From NCBI RefSeq assembly GCF_002387895.1, contig NZ_DGLI01000047.1, positions 6,133 to 70,132 on the forward strand: a DNA stretch of 64,000 bases, in the 5' to 3' direction. The notes under the pieces are model-generated. The model made no database searches, was not told where the DNA came from, and was given only the letters and a program-made list of their open reading frames with translations. Of this stretch, positions 1 through 8,990 are shown one piece after another. The DNA comes from Clostridium sp. UBA4548 (GTDB taxonomy: Bacteria; Bacillota; Clostridia; Clostridiales; Clostridiaceae). Made by a program: the position numbers and the translations under genes. The stretch's first letter is position 1. Every line of letters starts with the position of its first letter.

Positions 1-1
1 G

Positions 2-1033
2 GAGAGGTATATAGATAGTATCACAAACAATAGGAATTTCACTTTTGTTACAAGTACAGGAAATCAAGGGGATAGACCAATACATTTAAGAGGTTCCTTT
101 TCAGAAAGTGATACTAGAAAGGAAGTTCAACTTCAAGTTGGTGAAGAACAAAGAAATTTAAATTTTTTCTTGTATGTTATAGCGCCCGACCAGGTATCTA
201 TAGGAATTATTTCACCAACTGGAGAAAAGGTAGAAAAGGTCAATATTCAGCCTATAAATGGTCAAGAAATAAGTCTTTCATTAGGAGAGAGCAGAATTAC
301 TATACAGTATTTTACAGAAAGGAAAGGGCCCGGGGTTAATAGATTAGATCAAAGATTAGATTTTTTTATAAGAAATGCTGTAGGAGGAATTTGGACAATT
401 ATTATTTTTGGAGAATATCTTTTTAATGGAGAATATGATTTGTGGTTAGAGCAAAAGCAATTTTTAAAAGAAGGTACTGGTTTTATAGGTGCAATACCAA
501 ATACAACCTTAATGACACCAGCTACTGCCCAAAATATAATTGTTTGTGCATCATATAATCAATTAGAGGGGAAAGCGTTTCCTGAGTCAGGTAAAGGATT
601 TACTAGAGATGGAAGAATTGTACCTACAATTGCAATACCAGGAAAAACCATCAGAACTATAGGAGTAAACAACAAATCTATTGTGGTAAGTGGCACGGCA
701 GTAGCAGGAGCTATTCTTACAGGATTAGTAACACTTATGTATCAATGGGGAATAATTCTTGGCAATGATATAAATATATATTACTCTAAGATAAAAAGTT
801 ACTTCATCTCAGCAGCAGATAGAGAGGAAGGGCAAGTTTATCCGAATATTGAAACAGGATTTGGAGTTCTTAATATAAAGAGATTATTCGAAATTTTAAG
901 TCAGGTATCTAGTGAAGAGAGAGGAATGAAGGAAGTAGCAAGTAAAAAGGTTGAGGAAAGTATGAAAGGCTTGTTTATTTCCATACCAAAAGAATTTTGC
1001 AGAAGATTAAAAGATAAAACAATTAATGATTAA
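2..1033 (+). CDS. Csp-type subtilisin-family protein, C-terminal part (likely pseudoprotease)
   Basis: The reading frame is open from base 2 and its 5' end lies outside the window, so about 343 C-terminal residues are visible. The subtilase (S8) oxyanion-hole block TSTGNQG is at visible residues 17-23, and the tail (GFTRDG, FQWGI-like YQWGI, GNDINIYYSKIKSY, GFGVLNI) matches clostridial germination proteases of the CspA/B/C type. In the block that normally reads GTSVA the sequence reads SGTAVAGA: the nucleophilic Ser is Ala (codon GCA at 698-700). Catalytic Asp and His would lie upstream and are not visible. In C. difficile, CspA and CspC are known pseudoproteases acting in germinant signalling; by analogy this one may be a signalling or regulatory subunit. 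An active Csp is unlikely unless Ser is supplied otherwise. Family assignment is firm; the CspC-like role is inference. A hairpin terminator follows. Confidence 0.8.
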   Translation, partial: ERYIDSITNNRNFTFVTSTGNQGDRPIHLRGSFSESDTRKEVQLQVGEEQRNLNFFLYVIAPDQVSIGIISPTGEKVEKVNIQPINGQEISLSLGESRITIQYFTERKGPGVNRLDQRLDFFIRNAVGGIWTIIIFGEYLFNGEYDLWLEQKQFLKEGTGFIGAIPNTTLMTPATAQNIIVCASYNQLEGKAFPESGKGFTRDGRIVPTIAIPGKTIRTIGVNNKSIVVSGTAVAGAILTGLVTLMYQWGIILGNDINIYYSKIKSYFISAADREEGQVYPNIETGFGVLNIKRLFEILSQVSSEERGMKEVASKKVEESMKGLFISIPKEFCRRLKDKTIND

Positions 1034-1052
1034 TTTTTTGAAATAAACAAAT

Positions 1053-1087
1053 AAAAGCTTCTCTAAAGCATATATAGAGAAGCTTTT
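1053..1087 (+). terminator. Intrinsic terminator after the Csp-type gene
   Basis: A 12-bp perfect stem (AAAAGCTTCTCT at 1053-1064 with its complement at 1076-1087) and an 11-nt loop lie 20 bases after the stop. The arms begin with A-run and end with T-run, so it can also serve the opposite strand. Confidence 0.75.
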
Positions 1088-1169
1088 ATAATACTTTTAA
1101 ACTATAAAAGTGCCAAGAAAATTGCATATAAGCTACAAAACTTTAAGTATAAGAGATGTTTTGGTTAAA

Positions 1170-2003
1170 TTAACTGTTATACCTGTGAAGAAAATGGTTA
1201 AAGTATTCTTCTTCCATACTCATATCTCCTAAGATACCATGCTTTGTATCTCCAGAAAGAATTCCGTGAAAATCTGAACCGCAGGTAATGAGTAAATTGT
1301 TACGTCTACAAAGGCTTATAAGTTCATCAGTTTCTCTTTTGAAATTTTGAAAGTAAATAGCCTCTAATCCATCAAAACTGTAGCTTAAAAATTCCTTAAC
1401 AGGACTTTTTTTAATTAGTTTTGGATGGGCCAAAATAACAATACAATTATATTTTTTAAGAAAATCAATGCCTTCAGATATAGAGATTTTTTTATTTTCT
1501 ACGTAAGCAGGGCTATTTTTACTAATAAACTTATCAAAGATATAATTCCAATCATAGTTATAACCAGCTTCTATGATTGCTTGAGCTAAATGAGGCCTAG
1601 CAACTACACCTTCACCAAGTTCCAAAACTCTATTTAAATCAATCTTTAAGTCAAAGTATTTTTTTAGATTTTCAACCATTAAAGTTGCTCGTTCTAGACG
1701 AGATTTTTTTAAAGAGGAAAGATAAGCTAAAAGTTCTGAATCTTTGTATCCTTCGCCTTTAAAATACCCTAATATGTGAATACTCTCTCCATTGTGTAGA
1801 CAACTTAGCTCAATACCAGGAATAATATTTACACCTAGTTCTTTACCTCTAGTTAAAGCTTCTTCAATGCCTTCAGTAGTATCATGATCAGTGATGGCCA
1901 GAAGTTTTACTGATTTTTCCTTTGCAAGTTCTACTACTTGAGAAGGAGAAAGACGACCATCAGAGGCGGTAGTATGACAGTGAAATTCTGCTATTACCTT
2001 CAT
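1170..2003 (-). CDS. PHP-domain phosphoesterase
   Basis: A 277-residue PHP-superfamily protein. Metal-ligand blocks are seen in order: FHCHTTASDG (residues 7-16), AITDHDT (around 36-42), PGIELS (around 62), HILGYF, LAHPKLI (around 192) and GSDFHG (around 242). This layout is that of stand-alone PHP enzymes related to E. coli YciV/RNase AM and 3',5'-nucleoside-bisphosphate phosphatases, so hydrolysis of a phosphate ester on a nucleotide or RNA 5' end is likely, but the substrate is not known from sequence. Its ATG overlaps the stop of the upstream thiol/selenol oxidoreductase gene by one base (TAATG at 2003), so the two are probably translationally coupled. Confidence 0.85.
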   Translation of the reverse strand: MKVIAEFHCHTTASDGRLSPSQVVELAKEKSVKLLAITDHDTTEGIEEALTRGKELGVNIIPGIELSCLHNGESIHILGYFKGEGYKDSELLAYLSSLKKSRLERATLMVENLKKYFDLKIDLNRVLELGEGVVARPHLAQAIIEAGYNYDWNYIFDKFISKNSPAYVENKKISISEGIDFLKKYNCIVILAHPKLIKKSPVKEFLSYSFDGLEAIYFQNFKRETDELISLCRRNNLLITCGSDFHGILSGDTKHGILGDMSMEEEYFNHFLHRYNS

Positions 2004-2599
2004 TAGAACACATCCTTTAATACTCTTTTGAATTCATCAACACTTACAGCACCTACCACTTTTTTCTCACCATTAATTATAAAAGTAGGCATACTATTTA
2101 TACCATATTTCTCAGCTTCTAACTTAATGTTTTTAAGGCGTTGTTTATAATGTTTTTCCTCTATACTCTTATGAAGCTCATCTAAGTCTAGATTGCATTT
2201 TAAAGCCACCTCTTCTATAACTTTCATATTACCAATATCTTTGCATTCTGAAAAATAAGCTTTAAACATTAGTTCATGAAACTTATGGTAAGTTCCCATA
2301 TCTCTTGCATACTCACTAGCTTGTATTGCAAGGTTAGAGTTTGATAGTTTAGTAAAGTTACCAAATTTAATTTCATAAGGATTTCCTTTAGTATTTAGCA
2401 TTTTATACATTCCTTGAAGATCCATATTAGGGAACACCTCAGATAAATCTTCTCCAAAAGGAGGAACTTCTGGATGCAATTCAAAACTATACCAGGTATC
2501 TTCAATATTATAGTAGTTTTTTAACTCCGCAACTATACCTGTTGCTATATAACAAAAGGGTCAAATAAAGTCTGAGAATATTTTTAGATTATATTTCAT
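2003..2599 (-). CDS. DsbA/FrnE-like oxidoreductase, probable selenoprotein (UxxC)
   Basis: Conventional reading would start near 2479 and lose the active site. Reading from the ATG at 2597-2599, which has an AAAGGA site 10 bases upstream, the frame runs unbroken through one TGA (2561-2563) at codon 13 and joins the downstream frame to give 198 residues, a normal length for the family. The N terminus then reads MKYNLKIFSDFI-U-PFCY: the beta strand, then U-P-F-C exactly where DsbA/FrnE enzymes have C-P-x-C. The thioredoxin-fold cis-proline block SMPTF follows at residues 169-173, with the helical insertion between. Starting 15 nt after the TGA is a perfect 5-bp stem (GCAAC/GUUGC) with loop AGGUAUA, like the bacterial SECIS whose loop carries GGU for SelB. 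Selenocysteine families of FrnE/DsbA type are known in bacteria; that this one is a selenoprotein is inferred. The selA/B/C/D genes are not in the window. The alternative, a nonsense-mutated gene, is less likely given the intact remainder. Confidence 0.85.
2529..2545 (-). promoter_or_regulatory. SECIS-like hairpin in the selenoprotein mRNA
   Basis: On the minus strand GCAAC-AGGTATA-GTTGC forms a 5-bp stem with a 7-nt loop, starting 15 nt downstream of the in-frame TGA. Stem length, loop size, a G within the first bases of the loop and the distance from the TGA fit bacterial SECIS rules. The loop start AGGU is also found in the E. coli fdhF SECIS. Confidence 0.7.
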
Positions 2600-2787
2600 T
2601 TAAGGTCATTCCTTTCAATGGTTAATTATTATTAATTGAATAAACAATAACACTTTAAGTGCAAGAAAACAATATAAAATAAGTGCTGGATTACTTAATA
2701 TATTTAAAGGATTTACTATGGCTGAAAGGAATATTCTATGAATAATTAATAAATTTAAATGCTTCTAAGTTTTAAAGAGTTTATAAG

Positions 2788-2982
2788 CTAATTATTTATT
2801 GTAAAGCAATCAATTATTTTCCCATTAATAGATATAGCTTTAATACTTAAAGCTGTATTATTTACATCAACTATCAAAAAGTGATGTACTTCCTTAGGCT
2901 TAACTATGACTCCGTTTTTATCTTTATATTTATTTTTAATCTTTTCACCACCTTCACAAATTATAACTTGGAATATTTTAAA
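2788..2982 (-). pseudogene. 3' remnant, possibly of a metallophosphoesterase
   Basis: In the 557-base gap before ygiQ the minus strand holds an open stretch of 64 codons ending in TAG at 2788, preceded in frame by TGA (2983-2985) and with no start codon or ribosome binding site. It encodes a tail with EVHHFLIVDVNNTALSI and a following strand-rich end. This resembles the C-terminal domain of calcineurin-like (purple-acid-type) phosphatases, recalled from the family and not verified. It looks like the left-over end of a decayed gene; the rest of the gap is AT-rich and shows only the ygiQ promoter region. Confidence 0.4.
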
Positions 2983-3156
2983 TCACAATATACATTGATG
3001 TAAGTTATTAAAATTCGCAATTTGAATTTTCTTATATAAAATAATAAAAACATTTATAAAGAAATTTATGTCGAAAAATGATATAATATAGACCTGATTC
3101 AAAAAATCTGTATAGAGTATTTTCAAAGTTAAATATATAAGAAAAATGGGGGAACT

Positions 3157-5208
3157 ATGGTGAGTAATGGATTTTTACCAATGAGTAAAGAAGATATATT
3201 AGAAAGAGGCTGGGAGCAACTAGACTTTATCTTAGTAACTGGTGATGCCTATGTGGATCACCACAGTTTTGGAGCTGCAATAATTTCAAGGGTTTTAGAA
3301 AATGAAGGATATAAGGTAGGTATAATTGCCCAACCTAGCTGGAAGGACACAGAAGATTTTAAAAAGTTAGGAGCACCAAGACTAGGATTTCTAGTTAACT
3401 CGGGTAACATGGATTCTATGGTAAATCATTATACTGTTAGCAAGAAGTTAAGAGATAAAGATATGTACTCACCTGGTGGCCAGATGGGTTTAAGACCAGA
3501 TAGAGCAACTATTGTATATTGTAATAAAATTCGAGAAGCCTTTAAAGGTGTTCCCCTTATAATAGGGGGAATAGAAGCCAGTTTAAGACGTTTTGCTCAC
3601 TATGATTTTTGGAGTGACAAAGTTCGAAAATCTATGCTAGTTGATAGTGGAGCAGATCTATTGATCTATGGAATGAGTGAAAAACAAGTTGTAGAGGTAG
3701 CTAAGAGGTTAAGCGAAGGTGAACCTATAAAGCAAATTACTAATATACCAGGTACTTGCTATATAGCAGAAAACTTAGATGAAGTTGAAAACTATATGGA
3801 AATACCTTCTTATAAAGAAGTTTGTAAAGAAAAAATAAAATATGCACAGGCTTTTAAAATACAGTATGATGAGCAAGACCCAGTTAGGGGAAAGACCGTT
3901 GTACAAAAACATACTAGTGGATATTTAGTTCAAAACAAACCTGAATTACCGCTTACCAGAGAAGAACTGGATAAGGTATATGCTTTGCCCTATGAAAAAA
4001 ACTATCATCCTGAATATGAGGAGTTAGGTGGAATACCAGCTATTGAAGAAGTGAAATTTAGTATAGTTAGTTCGAGAGGATGTTTTGGAAGTTGTGCCTT
4101 TTGTGCTATAACCTTCCATCAGGGGAGAATTGTGCAAAGTAGAAGTCAAGATTCAATTGTAGAAGAAGCGAAAGAAATTACAAAGTTTAAAGAGTTTAAA
4201 GGATATATTCATGATGTGGGAGGTCCCACAGCAAACTTTAGATATCCTGCATGTAAAAAGCAATTAAAGGTTGGTGCTTGCAAGGATAAACAATGTTTGT
4301 ATCCAAGCCCCTGTAAGAATTTAGATGTGGATCATATGGAGTATCTTGAAATCCTTAAGAATGTAAGAGAATTACCGGGAATTAAAAAGGTGTTTGTAAG
4401 ATCAGGGTTAAGATATGATTATATGATGGCAGATAATAAAGATACATTTTTTAAAGAGCTTATTAAATATCATGTAAGTGGAAAATTAAAGGTTGCACCA
4501 GAACACGTTTCTCCTGTGGTTCTAAAATTTATGGGTAAGCCAGCAGGAAAAACTTATGATAAGTTTATGGATAAGTTTTATAAAATAAATTGCGAAATGG
4601 GTAAGAAGCAGTATATTGTTCCTTATTTAATGTCTAGTCATCCAGGATGCACTGTAAAAGATGCTGTAGAGCTAGCAGAGTATTTGAAAGATATTAAATA
4701 TCAGCCGGAGCAAGTTCAGGATTTTTATCCAACACCAGGAACACTTTCTACCACAATGTTTTATACGGGATTAGATCCTTTGACTTTGGAGGAGGTTCAT
4801 ATCCCTAAGACTAGGCATGAGAAGGCAATGCAAAGAGCCCTGCTTCAGTATAAGGACCCAATGAAATATGATTTAGTGTATTCTGCGTTAGTTGAAGCAG
4901 GAAGAGAAGATCTAATTGGCTTTGGGCCAAATTGTTTAATTAAGCCAAGAGCAAAGAAAGATGGAGTTAAAACAGAGGGCAATAAAGATAGTTTAAGAAA
5001 TAAAAGAAACTCTGAAAAAAATCAAATCTCACATAAAAGTGAATATGGCAAAGAGAAGGGGAAGTTAAAGGGAGCTAAAGATAAAACCACAAATAATAAA
5101 ACAAAAGCAGAAAATAAAAAAGAAAAAAGTTTCATTAAAGAAGGCTTAGGGAAAAAAAGCAATAGACCAAGTAAGCAGAGTGAAGGAAGAAAGGTTACGA
5201 GAAGATAA
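3157..5208 (+). CDS. YgiQ-family radical SAM protein (UPF0313)
   Basis: A 683-residue radical SAM enzyme. The N-terminal domain opens with the family block FLPMSKEDILERGW and carries the IIGGIEASLRR motif; the iron-sulfur/SAM motif is C309-x3-C313-x2-C316 (GCFGSCAFC), followed by the family hallmarks GGPTANFR, a Cys-rich insertion (CKKQLKVGACKDKQCLYPSPC) and DFYPTPGTLSTTM. The last about 75 residues are a Lys/Arg/Asn/Ser-rich, low-complexity tail that may bind nucleic acid or be disordered. The start is chosen because GGGGGA precedes ATG by 3-8 bases. The physiological substrate of the family is not established. It is monocistronic, ending in a long hairpin. Confidence 0.9.
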   Translation: MVSNGFLPMSKEDILERGWEQLDFILVTGDAYVDHHSFGAAIISRVLENEGYKVGIIAQPSWKDTEDFKKLGAPRLGFLVNSGNMDSMVNHYTVSKKLRDKDMYSPGGQMGLRPDRATIVYCNKIREAFKGVPLIIGGIEASLRRFAHYDFWSDKVRKSMLVDSGADLLIYGMSEKQVVEVAKRLSEGEPIKQITNIPGTCYIAENLDEVENYMEIPSYKEVCKEKIKYAQAFKIQYDEQDPVRGKTVVQKHTSGYLVQNKPELPLTREELDKVYALPYEKNYHPEYEELGGIPAIEEVKFSIVSSRGCFGSCAFCAITFHQGRIVQSRSQDSIVEEAKEITKFKEFKGYIHDVGGPTANFRYPACKKQLKVGACKDKQCLYPSPCKNLDVDHMEYLEILKNVRELPGIKKVFVRSGLRYDYMMADNKDTFFKELIKYHVSGKLKVAPEHVSPVVLKFMGKPAGKTYDKFMDKFYKINCEMGKKQYIVPYLMSSHPGCTVKDAVELAEYLKDIKYQPEQVQDFYPTPGTLSTTMFYTGLDPLTLEEVHIPKTRHEKAMQRALLQYKDPMKYDLVYSALVEAGREDLIGFGPNCLIKPRAKKDGVKTEGNKDSLRNKRNSEKNQISHKSEYGKEKGKLKGAKDKTTNNKTKAENKKEKSFIKEGLGKKSNRPSKQSEGRKVTRR

Positions 5209-5257
5209 TTAGAAGTTGTTTTTGATAGATTTAGGCAAGCTTTATTATAGTACAGAT

Positions 5258-5304
5258 AAGGGGCTCCTCACATTGCATTTTTATGCATTACGAGACAGCC
5301 CCTT
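5258..5304. terminator. Long nested hairpin between convergent genes
   Basis: Outer arms AAGGGGCT (5258-5265) and AGCCCCTT (5297-5304) pair perfectly, and an inner TGCAT/ATGCA stem sits in the loop. The downstream bases are A- and T-rich on both sides. It lies between ygiQ and the convergent racemase gene and probably terminates one or both. Confidence 0.55.
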
Positions 5305-5367
5305 AAAAATCTTTTTAGGTTTTTATCAAAATAGCAAATGAATAATTTTAGTTCTACTAAATTAAAA

Positions 5368-6507
5368 TTATTTTATGAAAATTTTATTTATACCAGTAGA
5401 GCCGCTTAAATAAAGCATGTTAGGATAATATATGTCGAAGGTAAGAATATCTCCAACCTTTAAATTTTCACTGCAATTTTCAATATCAATAATAAGATGG
5501 TCGCTACTACTGCCTATTACCTCTATACCTTTAGTTCGTGGAAGTAAACTGTGTTGAAAAGCAAAATCCTGCTTACCAACAGCTAATAATGCTCTTTTAC
5601 GGATACCTCTATCTTCATAGGTTGGTTTATTACCAAAGGCATCTATAAAAATTTCACCTACTGGATGAGAGGGTTTTTGTTTTATTTCCACTATTTCTGC
5701 TTTTAATAGGAAGGCATCCTTGTGGAATTTGCTCATGTCATATTGCCAAAAATCATCTAAATCTCTGGCATTTAAAATTCCTTCTCCAAGTCGCAAGTTA
5801 TTTACTTTTTTGGGCATTTTACCATCCATTATAACTGTTAAAGAAGAAGTGGCACCACCAGAGATTATGTCTAGTTTTCTATTTATTTTTGATTCAATAG
5901 TTTCAGCAATACTGCATAGTTTTCCTAGATTTATTTCCGTTGGCTTAATTGATCCGTAACAACCTAAGTTTGTACCAATACCATAAAGTTTAACGTCTTT
6001 AAGGTGATTTTCTACATAAAGTGCTAGCTGCACTATTTCATCTTCATTAAATAAACCTTCTCTTAAATCGCCTAAATCTACCATAAGTATTACCTTGTGA
6101 GTTTTATTCTGCAATTCACATTGCCTTTGAATTTTATTAAGAGTTTCTAATTCAGAATTTAAGCTTATGTCCACATATTTAACTAAATTTTCTATTTCAC
6201 TTAACATAGGAACACGAATAAGCATCATAGGAATGTTATAACCTTGCTGCCTTAATTTGATTATTTGATCCATTCTTGAGTGAGCTATATACTCGCAACC
6301 AGCTTTTATAAATTCTTCTACCACCGGAGGTAGTGCATTAAAGCCTTTAACAACACCAGCAACATTAATACCTACAGAATTACATAAATCCACAGTATAT
6401 TTTGCATTCTCATAAACTTTTGTAAGATTTACTTCTAATAGTGGATAACTTGTACTAGATTCGATTTCTTTTTCCTTTAAAAATTCTTTTGAAGTTTCTT
6501 GAAACAT
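5368..6507 (-). CDS. Alanine/ornithine racemase family PLP enzyme
   Basis: A 379-residue fold-type III PLP enzyme (alanine racemase N-domain superfamily). The Schiff-base lysine is in NVAGVVKG (Lys54); SRMDQI, VDLGDLREG, GTNLGCYGSI and SGGATSS match the substrate and phosphate-binding loops of the ornithine racemase/YhfX branch, not of classical Alr. Ornithine racemase is known in amino-acid-fermenting clostridia, where it feeds D-ornithine into reductive or oxidative ornithine breakdown; the substrate here is not proven. The start at 6507 is preferred over an upstream in-frame ATG (6531) because AGGGGGA lies 6 bases before it. No ornithine aminomutase genes are visible beside it, so a role with another amino acid is possible. 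Confidence 0.8.
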   Translation of the reverse strand: MFQETSKEFLKEKEIESSTSYPLLEVNLTKVYENAKYTVDLCNSVGINVAGVVKGFNALPPVVEEFIKAGCEYIAHSRMDQIIKLRQQGYNIPMMLIRVPMLSEIENLVKYVDISLNSELETLNKIQRQCELQNKTHKVILMVDLGDLREGLFNEDEIVQLALYVENHLKDVKLYGIGTNLGCYGSIKPTEINLGKLCSIAETIESKINRKLDIISGGATSSLTVIMDGKMPKKVNNLRLGEGILNARDLDDFWQYDMSKFHKDAFLLKAEIVEIKQKPSHPVGEIFIDAFGNKPTYEDRGIRKRALLAVGKQDFAFQHSLLPRTKGIEVIGSSSDHLIIDIENCSENLKVGDILTFDIYYPNMLYLSGSTGINKIFIK

Positions 6508-6744
6508 ACTTGATCCCCCTTGAGTTAACATACTTAATCCCCTGTGATGAGTATATTATAAGAAAATTCAAACACTACATCTCCATCCATATTAAATAAA
6601 ATAATACCAACCAAAAGTTGGACTAAGGTATGTAGGAAGAATATATTAGAGTGCTGGTTACTTAAATTTAAAGAAATATGACTATAACAGAAGCTTTTAC
6701 TATCAAGAGGTCAACGCGTTTGGACTCTGAGGGCCTTAAATTAT

Positions 6745-6783
6745 GAAAATAAAAAACCATAAACTTAAAAATAAGTTTATGGT
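6745..6783 (-). terminator. Intrinsic terminator after the MocR gene
   Basis: Perfect 12-bp stem (arms 6756-6767 and 6772-6783) with a 4-nt loop. On the minus strand it is followed by TTTTTTATTTT. It lies 100 bases beyond the stop of the MocR-type gene and separates that gene from the racemase gene. The rest of the 375-base gap between these genes shows only a short CCAAC/GTTGG hairpin near 6611. Confidence 0.75.
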
Positions 6784-6882
6784 TGAGGAAAGTTATAATT
6801 TTAAAAAATCCTTGAATTTAATTTGAAGTTGTATAAAGTTTAATATGCCTTTTCAGGGATTAATAAAATAAACTCATAACTA

Positions 6883-8343
6883 TTAGATATCTTTAGAGTT
6901 TATTAATTTTTTTATTAACTTTGACAGCTTATACAATCCCTGTTGTAATTCCTCTATGGGAGCATAGGAATAAGAAATTCTTAGAGAATAATTAAAATTA
7001 GAGTCATATATATAACCTGGATATAACAAAATTCCTATTCTGCAAGCCTCATTAAAAAGTTTATACATTCCTATTTTGTATTTTAGTGTAACCCACACAT
7101 AATACCCTCCTGAGGGTATATTCCAAGTAGCTATTTCTGAAAAGTACTTTTGTAAAACCTCAAGGGTTACTTGCCTTCTCAGGGAAAGCTGTTTTCTTAA
7201 GGTTTCTATATGGTCAAAATATAGACCTGTTTCTATCCATTTAGCTACAGTGAGTTGGGATAGTGAGCTAGAACCATAGTCCGTTTGCATTTTAATATCA
7301 CTTAATCTTTCAATAACCGGTTCAGGACCAACAATCCATCCAATTCTTAATCCAGGACTTAAGGTTTTTGAAACACTTCCAACATATAGAACAAGCCCCG
7401 TTTTATCGATACTTTTTATTGGTCTAGGTGGTGGGGTGTCAATCCATAATTCTCTATACACATCATCTTCAATAATTGGGAGCTTTTCTTTTTGACATAC
7501 TTTCATTAACTCCTGTCTTCTATTTTGTGACATAACAGTTCCTGTTGGGTTTTGAAAGTTTGGTATTGTATATAAAATGGAAGAATTATGTTTCCTTTTA
7601 TACTCTGGAATTAGTGAAGCTTTAATTCCTTCCTCATCAATGGGAATGCCACTCCTTCTCATACCTAAGGATTGAAAGGTTTGGAGAGAATACATATAGG
7701 AAGGGTCCTCTAGAAATACTGTGGCTCCTTGCTGTAACAAACCTATAGTAATTAGTTGAATTGCTTGAAGTGCACCAGAAACGATTAGTATAGAAGATGC
7801 AGGTGCTTTGATGCCAAAAGTATTCAAATACTTACTAATTTGTTCTCTAAGATATAACATGCCTTTAGGACCTTCATAACCTAAATTTTTCATTGATTTA
7901 GTAACTTCATTTAAAACTACAGACATTTTCTCTTGTGGAAACATTTCAGGAGAAGCTTCTCCTGTACTTAATCTAATATAGTCACTTTTGAATTCTAAGT
8001 CGTTAATTTGCTTAATAGTCTTGAAATTAGGCATATGAATGCCTTCTTCTATGTAAGATTGCCAATTGGGCTGTATATTATTTAAAAGTTGAGATATATT
8101 ATTTATTATTTTTGTACCGCCTTTACCATTTCCCTCTAGTAGGCCTTCAGCCTTTAATTCATCTAAAGCTGAAACTAAAGTGCTTCTGTTTACATTAAAA
8201 AGCTTTGATAACTCACGTTGAGGAGGAATAACAAACCCTACAGGCCATTCGCCGGTACTAATTTTAAATTTGATGTAATCGGCTATTTGTAAGTAAAGTG
8301 GTTTTTGGGAGGCTTTATTAGGTTTCCAGTCTAAATTTAACAT
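6883..8343 (-). CDS. MocR-type GntR/aminotransferase transcription regulator
   Basis: A 486-residue two-domain protein. Residues about 1-80 are a GntR winged helix (PLYLQIADYIKFKIS, then PPQRELSKLFNVNRSTLVSAL); residues about 115-480 are a fold-type I aminotransferase-like domain with PNFQNPTG, EDDVYRELW and the PLP lysine in SVSKTLSPGLRIGW (about residue 325). This is the MocR/PdxR/GabR architecture, in which PLP or a PLP-amine adduct controls DNA binding. The target is unknown: the racemase gene downstream on the same strand is the nearest PLP-linked candidate, but a terminator separates them. The ABC-F gene is divergent. The ATG at 8343 lies just before the conserved PLYLQ segment and gives normal length. 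Confidence 0.88.
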   Translation of the reverse strand: MLNLDWKPNKASQKPLYLQIADYIKFKISTGEWPVGFVIPPQRELSKLFNVNRSTLVSALDELKAEGLLEGNGKGGTKIINNISQLLNNIQPNWQSYIEEGIHMPNFKTIKQINDLEFKSDYIRLSTGEASPEMFPQEKMSVVLNEVTKSMKNLGYEGPKGMLYLREQISKYLNTFGIKAPASSILIVSGALQAIQLITIGLLQQGATVFLEDPSYMYSLQTFQSLGMRRSGIPIDEEGIKASLIPEYKRKHNSSILYTIPNFQNPTGTVMSQNRRQELMKVCQKEKLPIIEDDVYRELWIDTPPPRPIKSIDKTGLVLYVGSVSKTLSPGLRIGWIVGPEPVIERLSDIKMQTDYGSSSLSQLTVAKWIETGLYFDHIETLRKQLSLRRQVTLEVLQKYFSEIATWNIPSGGYYVWVTLKYKIGMYKLFNEACRIGILLYPGYIYDSNFNYSLRISYSYAPIEELQQGLYKLSKLIKKLINSKDI

Positions 8344-8557
8344 AACTTATCAAATTCTCCTTATTGAATTAAAATAAATTTTACAGAAAAATTCATATAC
8401 TAATTGTAATGAATATATTTAGTAAATACAATGAGTAAATAATATGGTGAGCTAACTATGAAAACCAATTTAAAAATATCAGTTTAAAACCATATAGACA
8501 ATACTTTAGTATAACTATAAATTATCAGTGTTATAATTTATTAGAAAAAATCGAATA

Positions 8558-8585
8558 TTGCACTAATGTAATAATGTGGTATAAT
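8558..8585 (+). promoter_or_regulatory. Promoter of the ABC-F leader
   Basis: TTGCAC (8558-8563), 16-base spacer, TATAAT (8580-8585). It would start transcription near 8592, giving a leader of about 400 nt before the ABC-F gene. Confidence 0.6.
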
Positions 8586-8618
8586 TGTAAGAGAGTATTA
8601 CTGAAAGGGGTATAGGTT

Positions 8619-8639
8619 ATGATATCAGCAAATTGCTAA
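8619..8639 (+). CDS. Leader peptide MISANC upstream of ABC-F gene
   Basis: ATG-ATA-TCA-GCA-AAT-TGC-TAA with GAAAGGGG 9 bases upstream. The codons at 8629-8636 are exactly complementary (8 bp) to GCAATTTG at 8738-8745 further down the leader, so ribosome stalling on this short frame could change RNA pairing. Short leader frames are an established element of drug-induced attenuation of ABC-F resistance genes. That this one is translated is inferred. Confidence 0.6.
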   Translation: MISANC

Positions 8640-8713
8640 TTAAAATTAATTTTTTCAAAAGTTAATTATTATTTTTAAGAGGGCCTTATTTCATAACAGG
8701 TATTTAGGTTTAT

Positions 8714-8913
8714 TTATAGTGCTCTTTTAAGAAGTTGGCAATTTGGAGGATAACTTATATTACTAAACTATTAAAATTAAATTATAATTTCGATAAAGAA
8801 TGTCCCTAAAAATTCTTAGAAATATTTAGGAGCATTCATAGGTTTTATCTTATTATAAGAGTTTTATGAATTGTTTTAGACTATAAGGAGATTTGGCTTC
8901 TTATAGTCTTTTT
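8714..8913 (+). promoter_or_regulatory. Attenuator: alternative pairings and intrinsic terminator
   Basis: A perfect 9-bp stem GACTATAAG/CTTATAGTC (8879-8887, 8900-8908) followed by TTTTT is an intrinsic terminator about 80 nt before the ABC-F start. Its left arm can pair instead with TTATAGT at 8714-8720, a candidate antiterminator. A third hairpin (8798-8837, GAATG..CCTAAA with TTTAGG..CATTC) sits between. Together with the short leader frame this is the layout of ribosome-mediated attenuation. Confidence 0.65.
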
Positions 8914-8990
8914 ACTTTTAAATTATTTAAAAAGTAAAAAATTAGTTAGCGATTATATTTTATGAAAATGTTGAAATGAGGGATTTTATT

